DNA from: Patagioenas fasciata
Lineage: Eukaryota > Chordata > Aves > Columbiformes > Columbidae
Direction: 5' to 3'
Assembly: GCF_037038585.1 (NCBI RefSeq)
Contig: NC_092520.1
Span: 4,290,001-4,354,000, forward strand
DNA length: 64,000 nt
Positions 46,130 through 58,511 of the stretch are shown here, in pieces. Position 1 is the first letter of the stretch; every line of letters begins with the position of its first letter. The position numbers and the translations under genes are program-made. A model generated the notes under the pieces. The model made no database searches. It saw only the letters and a program-made list of their open reading frames with translations, and was not told the DNA's origin.

Positions 46130-47049
46130 ATCCCAATGGTAGCTGGTTATGCTCTCAAACACACCTGGATCCATGTGTTGCTTGGATTGCTTTGTGTTTT
46201 CTTTGAATTTGGTAAATACTCTAATAACAAGCTGTATTTTGCACCACAGCTTCTTGAGATTATTCCAGAAACAAAAGCTGTTGAGATAGAATTCCTTGTA
46301 TCTGAAAGCAGGTGAATGTTTTTACACTCTGCACGGTATTTCTTTATGACAGTGTTCCGTTACAACTGAAATATTTAAAGCTTTCTTTTATCCTTTTCAC
46401 GTCTCATCCAAATTTATTGTAGAAATGACTTTCTAATGTAGAATTACCTACATATTTGGGGAAACAGGAACTTTATGGAAGGCAGGATCCTTCGAATTTG
46501 CGTACTCTCTTAGCTGTATCACGCTGTCTATAGAACAGTAAGCAGTTGTATTGTGCCCATGTTTGCCTGTAAATATTATTTCCTCTTTAAGTTTATATTT
46601 TTTGTCTTTGAGGTGGTTTTAGTCTTTGTACAGATATTTGTGCCTTTATGATAATATATATTTTTTTAGCACCTGAAGCTCTGAACGTACCTGCGTCGTA
46701 AAAAAGACTTGTCAGGTTTTGCTGTTGTGTTTGTAGAACAGGGTGCAGATGTGGTTTAACACTCGTCCAACTGTCCTTCCCATAGACAGAGGCCCGTTGA
46801 AATGATGCTTTGCATAAATTGGATTTTGTTCTGCTACAGTGTGGCGTTCCCCCAATGAATAAAACAGTAGTTTGAAACTGGTTTGTGTTAAATCAGTCTT
46901 GAAAAACTCCTGTGATATTTCTAAGGTGAGTTGCACAGTCTGCATTTGCCACGCTTAGACATTAAATAGGCGCTTTACCTAGTGCTGTGTTTAATCTTTG
47001 TGGATATAGTCTGATTTACTACTGCAGTAGGCCACCACATCATATAATC

Positions 47050-47420
47050 TGGCTTTTGAGCTTACTGTTCTTCACCCTGAAAGCAGGTTGAGGTACCATG
47101 CTGCCCTTTTCTGTTGGGAAGCACTTGTAAATGTCTCCTCATCAGTGGGAAACTTTCTTCTAACTCCTAGCCTGCATTTATTCAGAGTTAGTTTATACCT
47201 GTTTATTCTTTCATCAGCATTATCCTTTAGTTCAAATAACTCCCTCTTGTCCTTGGACTTGACTCGTGTTGGATTTACAGAGTGTGGTTTTATTCCACCC
47301 AGCTGTTGTTTGTTTGATTAGGTGAGCCAGGCAATTTTTGTCCCTTCTGATGTTGTTAACTCCTATTCATCACTCCCATCTGAGTGATGCTTCTCTGCAC
47401 CTGATGTGCTTTCTCTTTTC
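47050..47420 (-). mobile_element. Ancient CR1 fragment
   Basis: taactcctagcctgcattta followed by ttcagagttagtttatacct, ctttagttcaaataactccc and gatgcttctctgcacctgat follows the order of the 3' ORF2 region of old sauropsid CR1 families in minus orientation, with heavy substitution. Related old remains may continue at 47,620-48,330 beyond the microsatellite, but I cannot delimit them. Confidence 0.5.
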
Positions 47421-47446
47421 TTTTATCAACAACTAGAGAACAGTGG

Positions 47447-47612
47447 ATTCTATTCTATTCTATTCTATTCTATTCTATTCTATTCTATTCTATTCTATTC
47501 TATTCTATTCTATTCTATTCTATTCTATTCTATTCTATTCTATTCTATTCTATTCTATTCTATTCTATTCTATTCTATTCTATTCTATTCTATTCTATTC
47601 TATTCTATTCTA
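47447..47612 (+). repeat. (TATTC)n pentanucleotide microsatellite
   Basis: Thirty-two uninterrupted TATTC units (47,451-47,610) with a partial unit on each side (attc at 47,447, ta at 47,611). In the rotation ATTCT this is the unit expanded in human ATXN10 (SCA10). It lies in ACER3 intron 1 on the sense strand, so the pre-mRNA would contain AUUCU repeats. No interruptions are present in the assembled sequence. The frame through it reads as an endless FYSIL repeat and is not a gene. Confidence 0.98.
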
Positions 47613-49881
47613 GGCTTGCATGAAGGTATTACTATTTCCCTGCCTCTACTGGAAATAAATTTGGGGGGTTTGGTGCCTGCCTTCCATCAATGGCTTATGG
47701 TCAGTCACCATGTGATCTTAATTCACTTTTCTGCCTCCTCAAATAGATTAATCCTACATTTGGAATAAGGGTTCCTGTTCACATTGAATGGCATGTTCTT
47801 GACCATCCTGTTTAGTCCCGCTCCTGTCATTTCAGTCTGTGAGTTCATTCATTTCTTCCTCTGATAATCTAGTCCTCCTTTTGTTTTGTGGACATGCTGA
47901 AGATATAATAAAATGGGTTTTGGTCACTAAAGAAGAATTAGGTCACCCCCTGGACCAGTATTCAAGGAGACCAGTACTGAAATATAGGAAAGCTGTACAG
48001 GCTCAAGACCAGGTTCATCCACATGCATTCATCTCATTTCAGATAAATAACATTTCTTATAGGCATAACCAAAAATCTCTCCTTTAATTATTTCACATAC
48101 CTTCTGCTTTGTTCCCCTTAGTTGCATATTCTCCAATCTCTGGTTTTCCCAAGGTCCGCTGCATTATTTTCTTATTTTTTTTTAAAGGAAATCAGATAAA
48201 AATTATTCGGTTTCTTGACAGTTAAACTCCTTTCCCATTTTCAGTGTCCATATCTATTTCCTTCAAAGCTTGTTTCACTTCCTTATTTGCTAATTTACTT
48301 AGAGGTATGGGTATGTAGCTGTGTCACCTTTTTTGTCTTTCTTGGTATTGCTTGCTAATCTACATCTATATCCCACTGCTTTTTTTAAAAAAAAATGAAT
48401 TAGTAAAAATCCCTTTTAATGAATTTATAACCTGTTCTATGTGAGGATAATCCTGTAAAAGCTAGTTAGACTTTTATGCGATACGTACTCCGAGGGACCT
48501 TGGGTTTGGAAGAGGCCTTGTAGTTTTTATTGTTGAAAGAAGGCATTTTGCTAGCAGGATGCCAGAGGACCTCATTGTTCCCTTGCCCCCGCTTCCTTGT
48601 TTTACAAAACACACACCATTTGCAATAAGCATGTTTTGCAACTAGGCTTCCCTAATCTGTGCTATAAATGTGCCGAATAATATGGGCCAAAAAGTGCAGA
48701 GGAGTGGCAGGAATTTACAGCTAGATTAAGTCTGCGGTATTTCCTCTCTCCGCAAGCTGCTCCTAGATTAGACGTTCATAAATTTTCAGTAATTTCACAT
48801 AATTATAGCTCTGCAGGAAGTGTTGAAACCTTCGCTTTCCTGCACAGAACCCTTTCTTTGCATTGTTATATCCATCCAAAATGTGTTGTCCTACTGCACA
48901 TCTCTTCTAAACCCACTTGCCTTCCCAGTTGTGGATAAACGTGGTATTTCCTTTGTTTGGCGTTTTCATATTTGATTTTTTTGCCGGGTTTTTGGCAGTT
49001 TGATAACCAAGTGACCTCAAACAGTGATATTTATGTGATATCTGATAACTTCTCTTGAAAATGGGCATAGTTGAAAACTCCTTTAGAGAGCAGAAGGTTT
49101 TGCCATCCAGCCTGTTTAGCCTTTGCTCTGCTTTTGGAGGCTGAGTGATGTCTTTGCATGATTTGTGGGAGGTTCTGGTCTCCACTGAAAGTGAATCACT
49201 CTCCCTTGTAGCACTGCGGGAATGAGGTAAAAGGTTAATGATTCCCCAGAGAATTTAAGCATGAAAAGACCCTTTTTTATTGGTATAAATTTGTAGAGCT
49301 GTTTTGATTTCAGGGCTTTTTTTGGATCTTGGGAAGCAGAGCTGAAAAATAGGTGCTTGAATGGAAACAGTGGTTCAGACATGACCTGCTCATTCTTGTT
49401 TTATTGTTTTAGAAAGTGAGACTCTTCTGAGATTTTCTGCTGAATAAAAAAAGGGTTTGGTGGGTTTTTTATCCTCTCCATAGTGTCATGTATTGTACTT
49501 TTCATGGAGATATTTTGAAAATAGAGTTTCAATTTTATATATATTTAACTGATGGTGCATGGAAGTGTGCAGTTTAATCTTTGTAAGCAATGTTCTACCT
49601 TTTTAAACAGATTTGCACTTTCCCCCAAATTGCATGTTGTTTTATTCCCATTTCATAACTTTTATTTTCAAAATTCTGATTTGTGGTTAGGCTAAAAAGC
49701 TGAATCTGCATCTCCTCTGCTGAGAAATGTACCATTTCCTTATACTTCACTTCTCACTCTTTCGTTGTCCCTTTGCAAGGTTCATTCTTCTTCTCCAGAA
49801 CTGGAAAAGTCATCTTGGTCTTGTCCCCTGGTATGAGAGCTCGGTGCTTGTCTTGTTCTTGTTTTCTCTGATCTCGACAAC

Positions 49882-50760
49882 AAAATCCCAGACGGGTTGG
49901 GGTTGAAGGGACCTCTGGAGATCACCCAGCCCAACCCACCTGCTAACGCAGGGTCACCAGAGCAGATCACACAGGAAGGTGTCCAGGTGGGTTTGAATGT
50001 CTCCAGAGAAGGAGACTCCACAGCCTCTCTGGGCAGCCTGGGCCAGGCTCTGGCACCTCGCAGTAAAGAAGTTTCTCCTCATATTCAGATGGAACCTCCT
50101 GTGTTTCAGTCTGTGCCTGTTGCCCCTCATCCTGTCATTGGGCACCACTGAACAGAGTCTGGTCCATCGTCTGACACCCATCCTGGAGATATTTATCAGC
50201 ATAAATAAGATCCCCTCTCGGCGTCTCTTCTCCAGGCTGAACAGCCCCAGTTCTCTGTCTCTCCTCATCAGAAAGATGCTCCAGACCCCTCAGCATCTTC
50301 ATAGTCCTCCACTGGAGTTTCTCCAGTAATTCCTTGTCCTTCTTAAGCTGGGGAGCCCAGAACTGGACACAGATACTCCAGATGCAGCCTCACCAGGGCA
50401 GAGCAGAGGGGCAGGACTACCTGTATTTTCCCTAACCTTCCTTTTCCTACTGCCATACTTGAGGAAACCCTTCTTGTTGTCTTTGACACCCCTGGCCAGA
50501 TTTAATTCCAAGTGGAGTTTGACCTTCCTCACCACATCTCTTCACACTCTAAACAGCCACCTTATATTCCTCTCAGATATTCTGTCCCTTTCTTCACGTT
50601 GCATCCCAGCTTCAGCAGGAGGGATGGAGAGCAGCGATGTCCTCCTGAAGTTCAGGCTCTTGATAAGCTTTGAGTGTTGCCCATCTTGCTGATCAGTAGC
50701 AGCTTCTGACTTCTTTGCTATTCCTTATTTTACCGTCTTACAGTCACCGTGATCTGCAGC
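49882..50760 (-). mobile_element. CR1 LINE with internal deletion of the RT region
   Basis: The 3' end (49,882 to about 50,420) is a minus-strand CR1: ggttggggttgaagggacct, gaaggagactccacagcctc, ctccagatgcagcctcacca. At about 50,410-50,535 the minus strand codes for [20 protein letters not shown], the CR1 ORF2 linker that normally lies between endonuclease and reverse transcriptase. The whole RT domain is therefore missing between these parts. Weaker ORF2-like text (RNIRWLFRV) continues to about 50,590, and possibly to 50,760. It ends 550 bases before ACER3 exon 2. Confidence 0.85.
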
Positions 50761-51314
50761 ATCATATCTGACTTGTTCTGTGTGAGCGCAGTGACCAACA
50801 CACTAATAGTAAAGATTGAACTGGATTGATGTGGAAACAAATCACTCAGTGACCTTAAAGTATCCGAAGGGAGTGTGGAGGAGAGAGTTCCAAGAATAGC
50901 TTTAAGAAAAGGAAAAAACAAACAGCTCTTTTAAAGTACTGGGCTTTAACTCTTTGGGTCTTCTGTCTCCTTAAGGAATTGGGTTCTAATTCATGAACTG
51001 TGCAATCAAGGTAACCCTGTTTTTCTACCTCCTGCCAAGAAAGTAAGCGAAGTCTAAGCCAATATTTTCCATTAAATTAGTATTTTATTACTACCCATAT
51101 ATGTTTTAAAATATTATTAGCCTTTAAGTAGTTAACTGTGTTGTACCAAAATTTAACTTTGTATGATGTGTGGAAAGAGAAGACAGCTTCCAGAAACGTG
51201 TAGCGTTCTGGATGAAAACTATTGAAACTGTCATTAATGCATGAATACCGCTTTATGTATTTGAAGTGCATAGTACCCAGTTCTAAATCTCTGCTTTTGG
51301 TTTCTGTCCTACAG

Positions 51315-51425
51315 GGAACACAGTGAGTAACCTGATTTTCATTCTACCTCCAATCTATGGTGCGATTCAGACCTATAAAGATGGCCTTGAAAAACGGTAT
51401 TTAGCTGCATATTTGTGTCTTACAG
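51315..51425 (+). CDS. ACER3: Alkaline ceramidase 3, coding exon 2
   Basis: The exon is 111 bases, phase 1 at both ends, with acceptor tttctgtcctacag and donor acag|gtatgt. It completes Trp35 (T|GG) and encodes residues 36-71, including NTVSNLIFILPPIYGAI (end of the first membrane helix and the first loop) and KDGLEKRYLAAYLCLT (start of the second helix). It aligns without gaps to human ACER3 and the substitutions are conservative (Ile/Leu/Tyr exchanges). Because both ends are phase 1, skipping it would keep the frame and remove 37 residues including most of helix 1, which should destroy the fold. The last base begins Ala72, completed in exon 3. Inverted CR1 copies lie on both sides. Confidence 0.95.
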
Positions 51426-52440
51426 GTATGTGGAAAACTTAATTTGCTCTTTCATTGTAAAGGGAGCTCAGATGTGCAATGAACAATATCTGAATATTAA
51501 TAATCCAAGTAGTAAAATGAAAATACTATGTGTACTTATTAATGTTTACAGCTGTTTGTTGGAAGGGCATGAAATTAGAATTCAGTAAATGTGAGGTTTT
51601 GAAGTGATCCTTCTCTGGCTCTAAGTCCTGCTTAGTGCATCTTAGCTCACTGTGTCCTTTTATGATGATTTACAGAAGATTTCTTGTGTGTCCAACTTCC
51701 AAACAGCTTCACGCTGTAGTAATATTTTTGTGACATTGATATGGAACAGAAATACAAAAAAGGGCCAAGATCCTGAAGGAACTGGAAGAGCATTCTTTCA
51801 TGAGTTTGAATTTGGTCTATATTGCCCAACACCCTAATTGCCACTGTATTTGGGAAATTTTGCAGGGATGGAGGAGCAATGTGACATGAATGCATCAGTG
51901 AATTTAAGGGCAGTCTGTCTTTTCTAAAATAGCAAAATCCAGAAACGAGCCAGCTTCCTCTAAAACTTAATTATGCTACTAGAGGTTGTGTTCATTATGA
52001 GAAAAGACGGTGTTTGAAGATGACTCAGATTTGGCAGTCGGGTCTCTAGGAGTAGATTTCACGGAAATTTTGCGTTTCACAAGATTTCTGTGTTGGCCAT
52101 AGCTCCTGTCTCTGGGGCTCTTTCCCAGTCTTCTCAGTGATAAGAGGCTGGTTTATTGTAAATGTTACGTTTAAGATTGGTATACTTAGGTATTTAGACA
52201 AACATTGCTAAAAACCACGTATCCATATACTAAATGTATTCTTAGTGCCAATTAAACTCTAACGTGTGCTAGATACAACTTCATAGGTTTTCAGTTACTT
52301 CAACTTTGCTGATACGAGTGAAAGATAATGGCAATGTACAGCTTTGGATGTTGTCTGAACATTGTCCAAATAGCCATTTATAGGTTTTTTATGGGTTTGG
52401 ATAATTACTCATTTATGTCTCAGTAAAAACAGTTTGATAG

Positions 52441-52946
52441 GTACTGTGTTCAGTTCTGGGCCCCTCAGTTCAGGAAAGAGATTGAAGTGCTGGAGCGGGT
52501 CCAGAGAAGAGCAACAGGACTGGGGAAGGGACTTGAGCACAAGCCCTATGGGGAGAGGCTGAGGGAGCTGGGCTTGTTCAGTCTGGAGAAGAGGAGGCTT
52601 AGAGGTGAGCTCAGCACTCTCTAGAACGACCTGAAGGGCAGTTCTAGCCAGGGGGGATTGGGCTCTTCTCCCAGGCAGTCAGCAATAGGACAAGGGGGCA
52701 TGGGCTTCAACTCTGCCAGGGGAAATTGAGGCTGGAGATGAGAAAGCAATTCTGTGCAGAGAGAGTGGTCAGCATTGGAATGGCTGCCCAGGGAGGTGCT
52801 GGACTCACCGGCCCTGGAGGTTTTTAAACTGAGATTGGACATGGCACTCAGTGCCATGATCTGGTCAATGGACTGGAGTTGGACCAAGGGTTGGACTTGA
52901 TCATCTCTGAGGTCTTTTCCAACCCAGTCAATTCTGTGTTTCTGTA
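52441..52946 (+). mobile_element. CR1 LINE 3' end
   Basis: Plus-strand CR1, sense to ACER3. It starts gtactgtgttcagttctggg, contains ggtccagagaagagcaacag and gctgagggagctgggcttgt, and then the 3' block gccctggaggtttttaaact. It ends at tcttttccaacccagtcaat tctgtgtttctg. Its first 340 bases are the inverted near-identical partner of about 42,940-43,290. Confidence 0.92.
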
Positions 52947-53236
52947 ATTACTGAAGTTCAGGGTTTCCTTTTAAAATGATGGGGAAAGAGACTGTGTGTG
53001 TTTGCTGAAGTTGACTCTTTCCATGCTCTTGAATCAAAGTATCCTATACTGCTATTCTTTCTAAACTAAATCAAAAAAAAGAAAGAAGGTAAAACTGTCT
53101 TGGCTGTAAGTTGGCTACCTCTGTGTGTGACACTTCGTGATGGACAAAATGTGCCACTATCTGACCAGAATGTCCCACTGTCACACCAAGACTGCTCTGA
53201 GTAGGTATTTCTCATATACTGTTTAATGTGAATATT

Positions 53237-53250
53237 AAAAAAAAAAAAAA
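53237..53250. repeat. Poly-A run
   Basis: Fourteen consecutive A bases in intron 2. No adjoining retrosequence was recognised, so I do not read it as a retropseudogene tail. Confidence 0.9.
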
Positions 53251-55591
53251 TCTAACTTTAATCACAGTAAATACCATGGACATCAGTTTTATCCTGTTCT
53301 TGGGGGGGAGCTCAGGCTGTGGATTTGCCAGCAGTGCCAGAGGGCAGCTCCGAGTTCCAGCTGGGCTCTGCTCGATGCCTTTGACTCCTGTCTGAAGTGA
53401 TAAACGCTTGCATGGCTTGATTTTAATCTCATCTGTTGGAACCTAACGTTAAAGGTCACTCCCAAAAACGTTTCCCTTCTGCTGTGTCTCTGTTTCAGTG
53501 TTCGTAACGCTGAGCTGTTTTACAGCAGTTGAGAAATGTGAAGGAGAATAAAAGGCCTTATAGTTTCACAGCGCAATCGGGAACAGAATGGTTTGGAAGC
53601 ACAAACCTCTTAAGGTTTTTTCTACTGTGGAATAAAAGGAGCGAATGAGAAGATAAACAGAATTTTAAATATGGTTGAAATGTGCCAGGAATGTTGGCAT
53701 TCTTTCTGTGCGTGTGGCTGAATAAGAAGCATGCTGAAGTGGAGACAGAACAAGTGTACAGAATTTCTTCTTGTAAGAAAGCACCAGAGAGAATTCTTTC
53801 CCTTACAGTAATTTTATTTATTAGCAGATCTCACCCTACTTATTTAATTTGTAACAAACAAGTATAGACTTAATCTCTAAAGAGATAGTGAATTGAACAC
53901 AAACTGCTGGTTTCACTTCAGGCAACCTGCTTCATTACATACAGACCATATAGCAGAGCTTCTAACAAGCCAACAGTGTCTAAGGGTTGTTTTGTTAAAG
54001 TAGAAATTCCTTAACAATTCGGCTGTGAAGGTGGGCGTGGAAGGGAGGTCACTTCAGTTAGGTTGTAACAACTTGAAATCATTACTGAGATTTTAGAAGA
54101 TGTTAAAAACCGGCTGTCAAAGTGGGCATTAAAATCTGTTCGCGTTCAAGAACACAAGATGTGTTGTTTCTAGATGTTGTTTTGATCCAAATCAGCTGTT
54201 TCTTTTGGTCGCTTCCAGACGTTTAGCTGATTGTCAGTTCTTTTGTGTTTTACCACGCTGTGTTCAGTGCTTCGCTTTACACCCCACAATTTCTGTTGTT
54301 GACATTGATTTCCTCTGGGAACGAGAATGCATTTTGAATTAGGGAAGCACTGTTCATTTCACGTACGTGCTAAGATCCAAAGTTGGCAGGACAAGAAGGG
54401 GGATTTCTAAATAACTCTTTAAATAAGTTCCTTGTTCATACTGGAGCCAAGACTTGAGTTGCACTTTTCCTCAAGTTCTTTGAGGTGCAGCACACTGTTC
54501 TCAGCCCTTATATCTGCTCCCTTTCAGCTCAAAGAGCGTGTTGTCAATGAACTCTATAGGAACTGGATACAACTATTAAGCTTAAGAGAACTATTGAATC
54601 AACCTGCAAATTATGAAGAATCATCTTAAGCAATTGCTTTAGCACGTTGCATCTCACCAAGTAGGTGGAACAAATCATCAGGCTGTTATTACCTCAAAGA
54701 ATAAGCAGTTGAATGGTTCCTTTTGATGCTGTGATGTTGTGTCACGTTCTACCATATGTCCTCATTACTCCTGGGAACTATGATTCCCAAATCATTCATA
54801 TTCTAGAATTAAAAAGTATATATTTGTACGTATATATATATTAAAATAAAAGAGAATGTAACTGTTTTGGACCTAAGGATATAAGAAAAAGCAGAGTCAA
54901 TAGAGTTATGTAGATGCTTTGAATTTGGAAGGATTGTTCTGGTTTGTATTTCTTTGTCCTGTTTAATAGGGCTCAGTCATTCAAGCTGTGCCAAAGTGGA
55001 GGAAAAAAGGATGGAAAAAGTTTTCTGTGTTAGACATAGCCATAGGAGCTCATAAACAACTTACTAAACTTCATTTCCAGTGAAACACTATCTGTAAAAA
55101 TAGTTTTTAGAAGCCCTTCAGTCAAAGTTAATTCCCTTATTCTTACCTAACAGCCGTAGAGAAGGTACTTAGACCATGTCGATGTGTGTAAATCAAATGT
55201 GCTCAGGAACATTCCTGAGTGCTGAAGCCAAGTACGTTGAACAGCCTGTGTCTGTTCATCTTAGCCTCCAAAATGAGGTAAGGACACACAAATTCCTCGC
55301 TGGGCTCTGCTGGGCTGTGCCCGGGAGACGCTCAGGTAAAGTGCTGGTTGAACAGGCCAGATTCACACACAGACTGTTCTAACAGTCGCACAGATGGTTT
55401 CATTATAGTGTCTGGGAACAGTCCCAGCCATGCTGGAGTTCATTTGTAGAGATGTACCCTTGTGGTAAGCAAAGTCTCTCCTGTCTTGCTATGGATGGAA
55501 ACCATTAGAAAACAAAATAATTCGATTACAAATGTTCATTTAATTCTGCTCTTTCATCTCGTTTCATTCTTTGATTGGTTATGTTTGTTCG

Positions 55592-56026
55592 CTGGAGTGA
55601 GTTGAGAGAAGGGAACGGAGCTGGGGAAGGGGCTGGAGCACAAGTGTGATGGGAGCGGCTGAGGGACCTGGAGGGTTCAGCTGGAGAACAGGAGCTGAGG
55701 GGAGACCTTCTGATCTCTGAACTGCCTGAAAGGAGCTGGGAGCCAGGGGGATCGGGCTCTGCTCCCCAGGAACAAGCGCCAGGAGCAGAGGAAACGGCCT
55801 CAAGCTGCACCAGGGGAGGTTGAGGTTCGATGTGGGGAACAATTTCTTCCCCAAAGGGCTGTGGGGCATTGGAACAGGCTGCCCAGGGCAGTGCTGGAGT
55901 CACCATCCCTGGAGGGGTTGAACAGATACGGAGATGAGGTTCTTAGGGACAAGGGTTAGTGCCAGGTTTGGCTTAATGGTTGGACTTGATGGTCTTGAGG
56001 GTCTTTTCCAACCAAAATGATTCTAC
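55592..56026 (+). mobile_element. CR1 LINE 3' end
   Basis: Plus-strand CR1: ctggagtgagttgagagaag, the ORF2 remnant ctggagaacaggagctgagg, then gtcaccatccctggaggggt and the terminus gtcttttccaaccaaaatga ttctac. It closely matches the element at 2,506-3,089 and, inverted, 23,913-24,574. Confidence 0.93.
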
Positions 56027-56422
56027 AGTGCAGCATGTTGTTTATCTTTTAGTTCCGTTCTATGATTGTAAGAAACCATAGGTGGAATTCAGCTGCAGAT
56101 TCAAACACCTGAACAGAGGAGTCTGTCTTCCGTTGCAGTCAGTAAAGCCTGAAGGATCATTTGGCTTATCCTAAAATATCCCTGAATTTCTCCTTATAAT
56201 GCCAGACTCTTTAATGGAAACTATGACACCTAGTTCATGTGCAGATATCTCAATAAAGGTTTGAGCATCCTTCCTATAGAATATTTTCAAGAGTGCCTAT
56301 GTAGTTTAAATTCAAACCACATCTATGAAATCCTAATAAACTGTTTTTCTATAAAGGCTTTAGGTTTATGATAAGAATTTTGAATGCTGATGGGTAATCT
56401 TATATCAAAATGACTTATCACT

Positions 56423-57338
56423 GATCACAGTATCACAGTCTGTCTGGGATTGGAAGGGACCTCAAAAGATCATCCAGTCCAATCCCCCTGCTGGAGCAGG
56501 AATGCCTAGGTGAGGTTGCACAGGAACGTGTCCAGGCGGCTTTGAATGTCTGCAGAGAAGGAGACTCCACAACCTCCCTGGGCAGCCTGGGCCAGGCTCT
56601 GACACCCTCACCATGAAGAAATTTCTTCTCAAATTTAAGTGGAACCTCTTGTGTTCCAGTTTGTACCCATTACCCCTTGTCCTATCATTGTTTGCCACCG
56701 AGAAGAGCCTGGCTTCATCCTCGTGGCACTCACCCTTTATATATTTATAAACGTTAATAAGGTCACCCCTCAGTCTCCTCTTCTCCAAACTAAAGAGACC
56801 CAGTTCCCTCAGCCTTTCTTCGTAAGGGAGGTGCTCCACTCCCTTCAGCATCTTTGTTGCCCTACACTGGACCCTCTCCAGCAGTTCCCTGTCCTTCTGG
56901 AACTGAGGGGCCCAGAACTGGACACAATATTCTAGATGTAGTCTCACCAGGGCAGAGTAGAGAGGAAGGAGGACCTCTCTGACCTACTGACCGCCCAACT
57001 CGTAATACACCTGAGGATGCCATTGGTGTGTCAGCCACTCCTCCCAGCTTGGTGTCATCAGCAAACTTGCTGATAGTACACTCAACTCCCTTATCCAAAT
57101 CGTTAATGAATATATTGAATAATATTGGCCCCGGTACTGCCCCCTGAGGCACTGCACTAGATACTGGCCTCCAACTGGACTCCGCACCATTGACCACCAC
57201 TCTCTGGCTTCTCTCCTTAAGCCAGTTTGCAACCCACCTCACTATTGTCTAGACCACACCTCTTCAACTTAGCTGTGAGGATGCTGTGGGAGACTGTGTC
57301 AAGGGCTTTACTGAAGTCAAGGTAGACCACATGATGAT
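56423..57338 (-). mobile_element. CR1 LINE, 915 bases with RT palm remnant and 237-base deletion
   Basis: Minus-strand CR1 of a subfamily with tail gatcacagtatcacagtctg (element-strand unit ATACTGTG). The minus strand retains two reverse-transcriptase palm motifs: VYLDFSKALDTVSHSIL near 57,335-57,285 (motif A) and [11 protein letters not shown] near 57,070 (motif C with both catalytic aspartates). Compared with the sister copy at 58,512-59,567 it lacks 237 bases at 57,024. It is truncated and frameshifted, so not active. Confidence 0.93.
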
Positions 57339-58511
57339 GTGATTCTTCTGATTATTCCTAAAACTACTGAAAAATTCATAGAGGATGTTTGTTTTCCCCT
57401 GAGTTCAAAATCTGAGAGTTTATATGGTTCATCTGTAGAGCTGGATCTCATGTATAATGCCAGATTATTTCTAGCATGGATATTACCCTGGAGTCTTTGA
57501 TGGTGTTGAAGGACAGTGTACGAAGTAAAGTTTGCAGTTACGTTGCTTTTACATCACTAACACAACTATTGGATCAACTGGCAGGAACCACACGTTATGT
57601 TCACTGCAGGACAAAAAAGACCATGTTAGTCTACATTTAGCAGCTAACCTGACTTTACATTTAGTGTTTTTAAGTGCTGTTCTGATCTCATCATATTGTG
57701 ACTTAACGTGTATTCATTATTTATGTATATCCCCTGTAACAAGAAAGGTCCGTTGATGTAAAAATGCTGACTGACTTGTAGTAGCTCTGAAAAGTGAGTT
57801 ATGTAATTAGAGAGGAAATGGTATCGCTTCTGATGATGTTAAAATGTCACAACCGATATGCAGCTTTTAGCGAGTTAAACTTCTTTGCAAAAGGAAACGC
57901 CGAAAATGAAAACTGTAACCCCTGCTTACGAGATAAGGAGCAAATCTATTGCTTGGTTTGTGAATTGCTGCATGAGAATGTTGCTTTCAATGTAATTGCA
58001 GTGATTTTGTTCACTCATATTTTGAAAAGTACAGAGCTGGTAGAATGTCTCATTGCAGCGATGGTTTCTGTGAAGTAAATCACTCCCTAGAAATGCCTTG
58101 ATCCTGAAGTTACGTGATGAGAAGTATATCTAAAGATAGATGCCTCCCAGTAGCTCTGCAGGTGGAGCCTACATAGGAAAACATTTGAGCTTAAGTATTA
58201 AACTGCTATTTATTGGGGACAAATACATGTCAAGCCCCATGTAAATTTACGTGTTACGCATTAACATTACCAAAAGGTGGCAAGCTATCGGCCTAGCAGA
58301 GGAAATAAGGATGTCCTTGCTATTCTTGACATGTATTATGTGTTTTCTCCTTACTTTGCAATGTTTTCAGCACCAAACACTAACACTAACCCCCACATTA
58401 AGCCACAAAACAACAACTCTGACTTGCACAGCTCTTGGCTCAGTGAGTGTGGCATTAGATATTAGTTCCCTGCTGAAGTTTACTAGTTAGATAGTGATTT
58501 TAGCAGAGCGG

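Larger units (their letters stand above)
31730..51314 (+). other. ACER3: ACER3 intron 1
   Basis: A 19,585-base phase-1 intron with gtgagt donor and tttctgtcctacag acceptor. It holds CR1 copies at 32,358 (scrap), 32,654, 42,664 and 49,882, ancient CR1 remains at about 37,085 and 47,050, two ERVL-like solo LTRs, a diverged two-copy repeat, and the (TATTC)n array. The stretches 33,057-37,080, 37,335-39,195 and 39,956-42,660 are unique AT-rich sequence in which I see no gene, apart from short T, GTTTT and similar low-complexity runs. No internal alternative exon could be supported. Confidence 0.9.

Noticed and set aside
47406-47768. 120-codon frame with an FYSIL peptide repeat
   Set aside because: It is a translation of the TATTC microsatellite; all frames through it are open.
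53237-53250. Poly-A run as a retropseudogene tail
   Set aside because: No cDNA-like sequence precedes it on the plus strand and no target duplication is visible.
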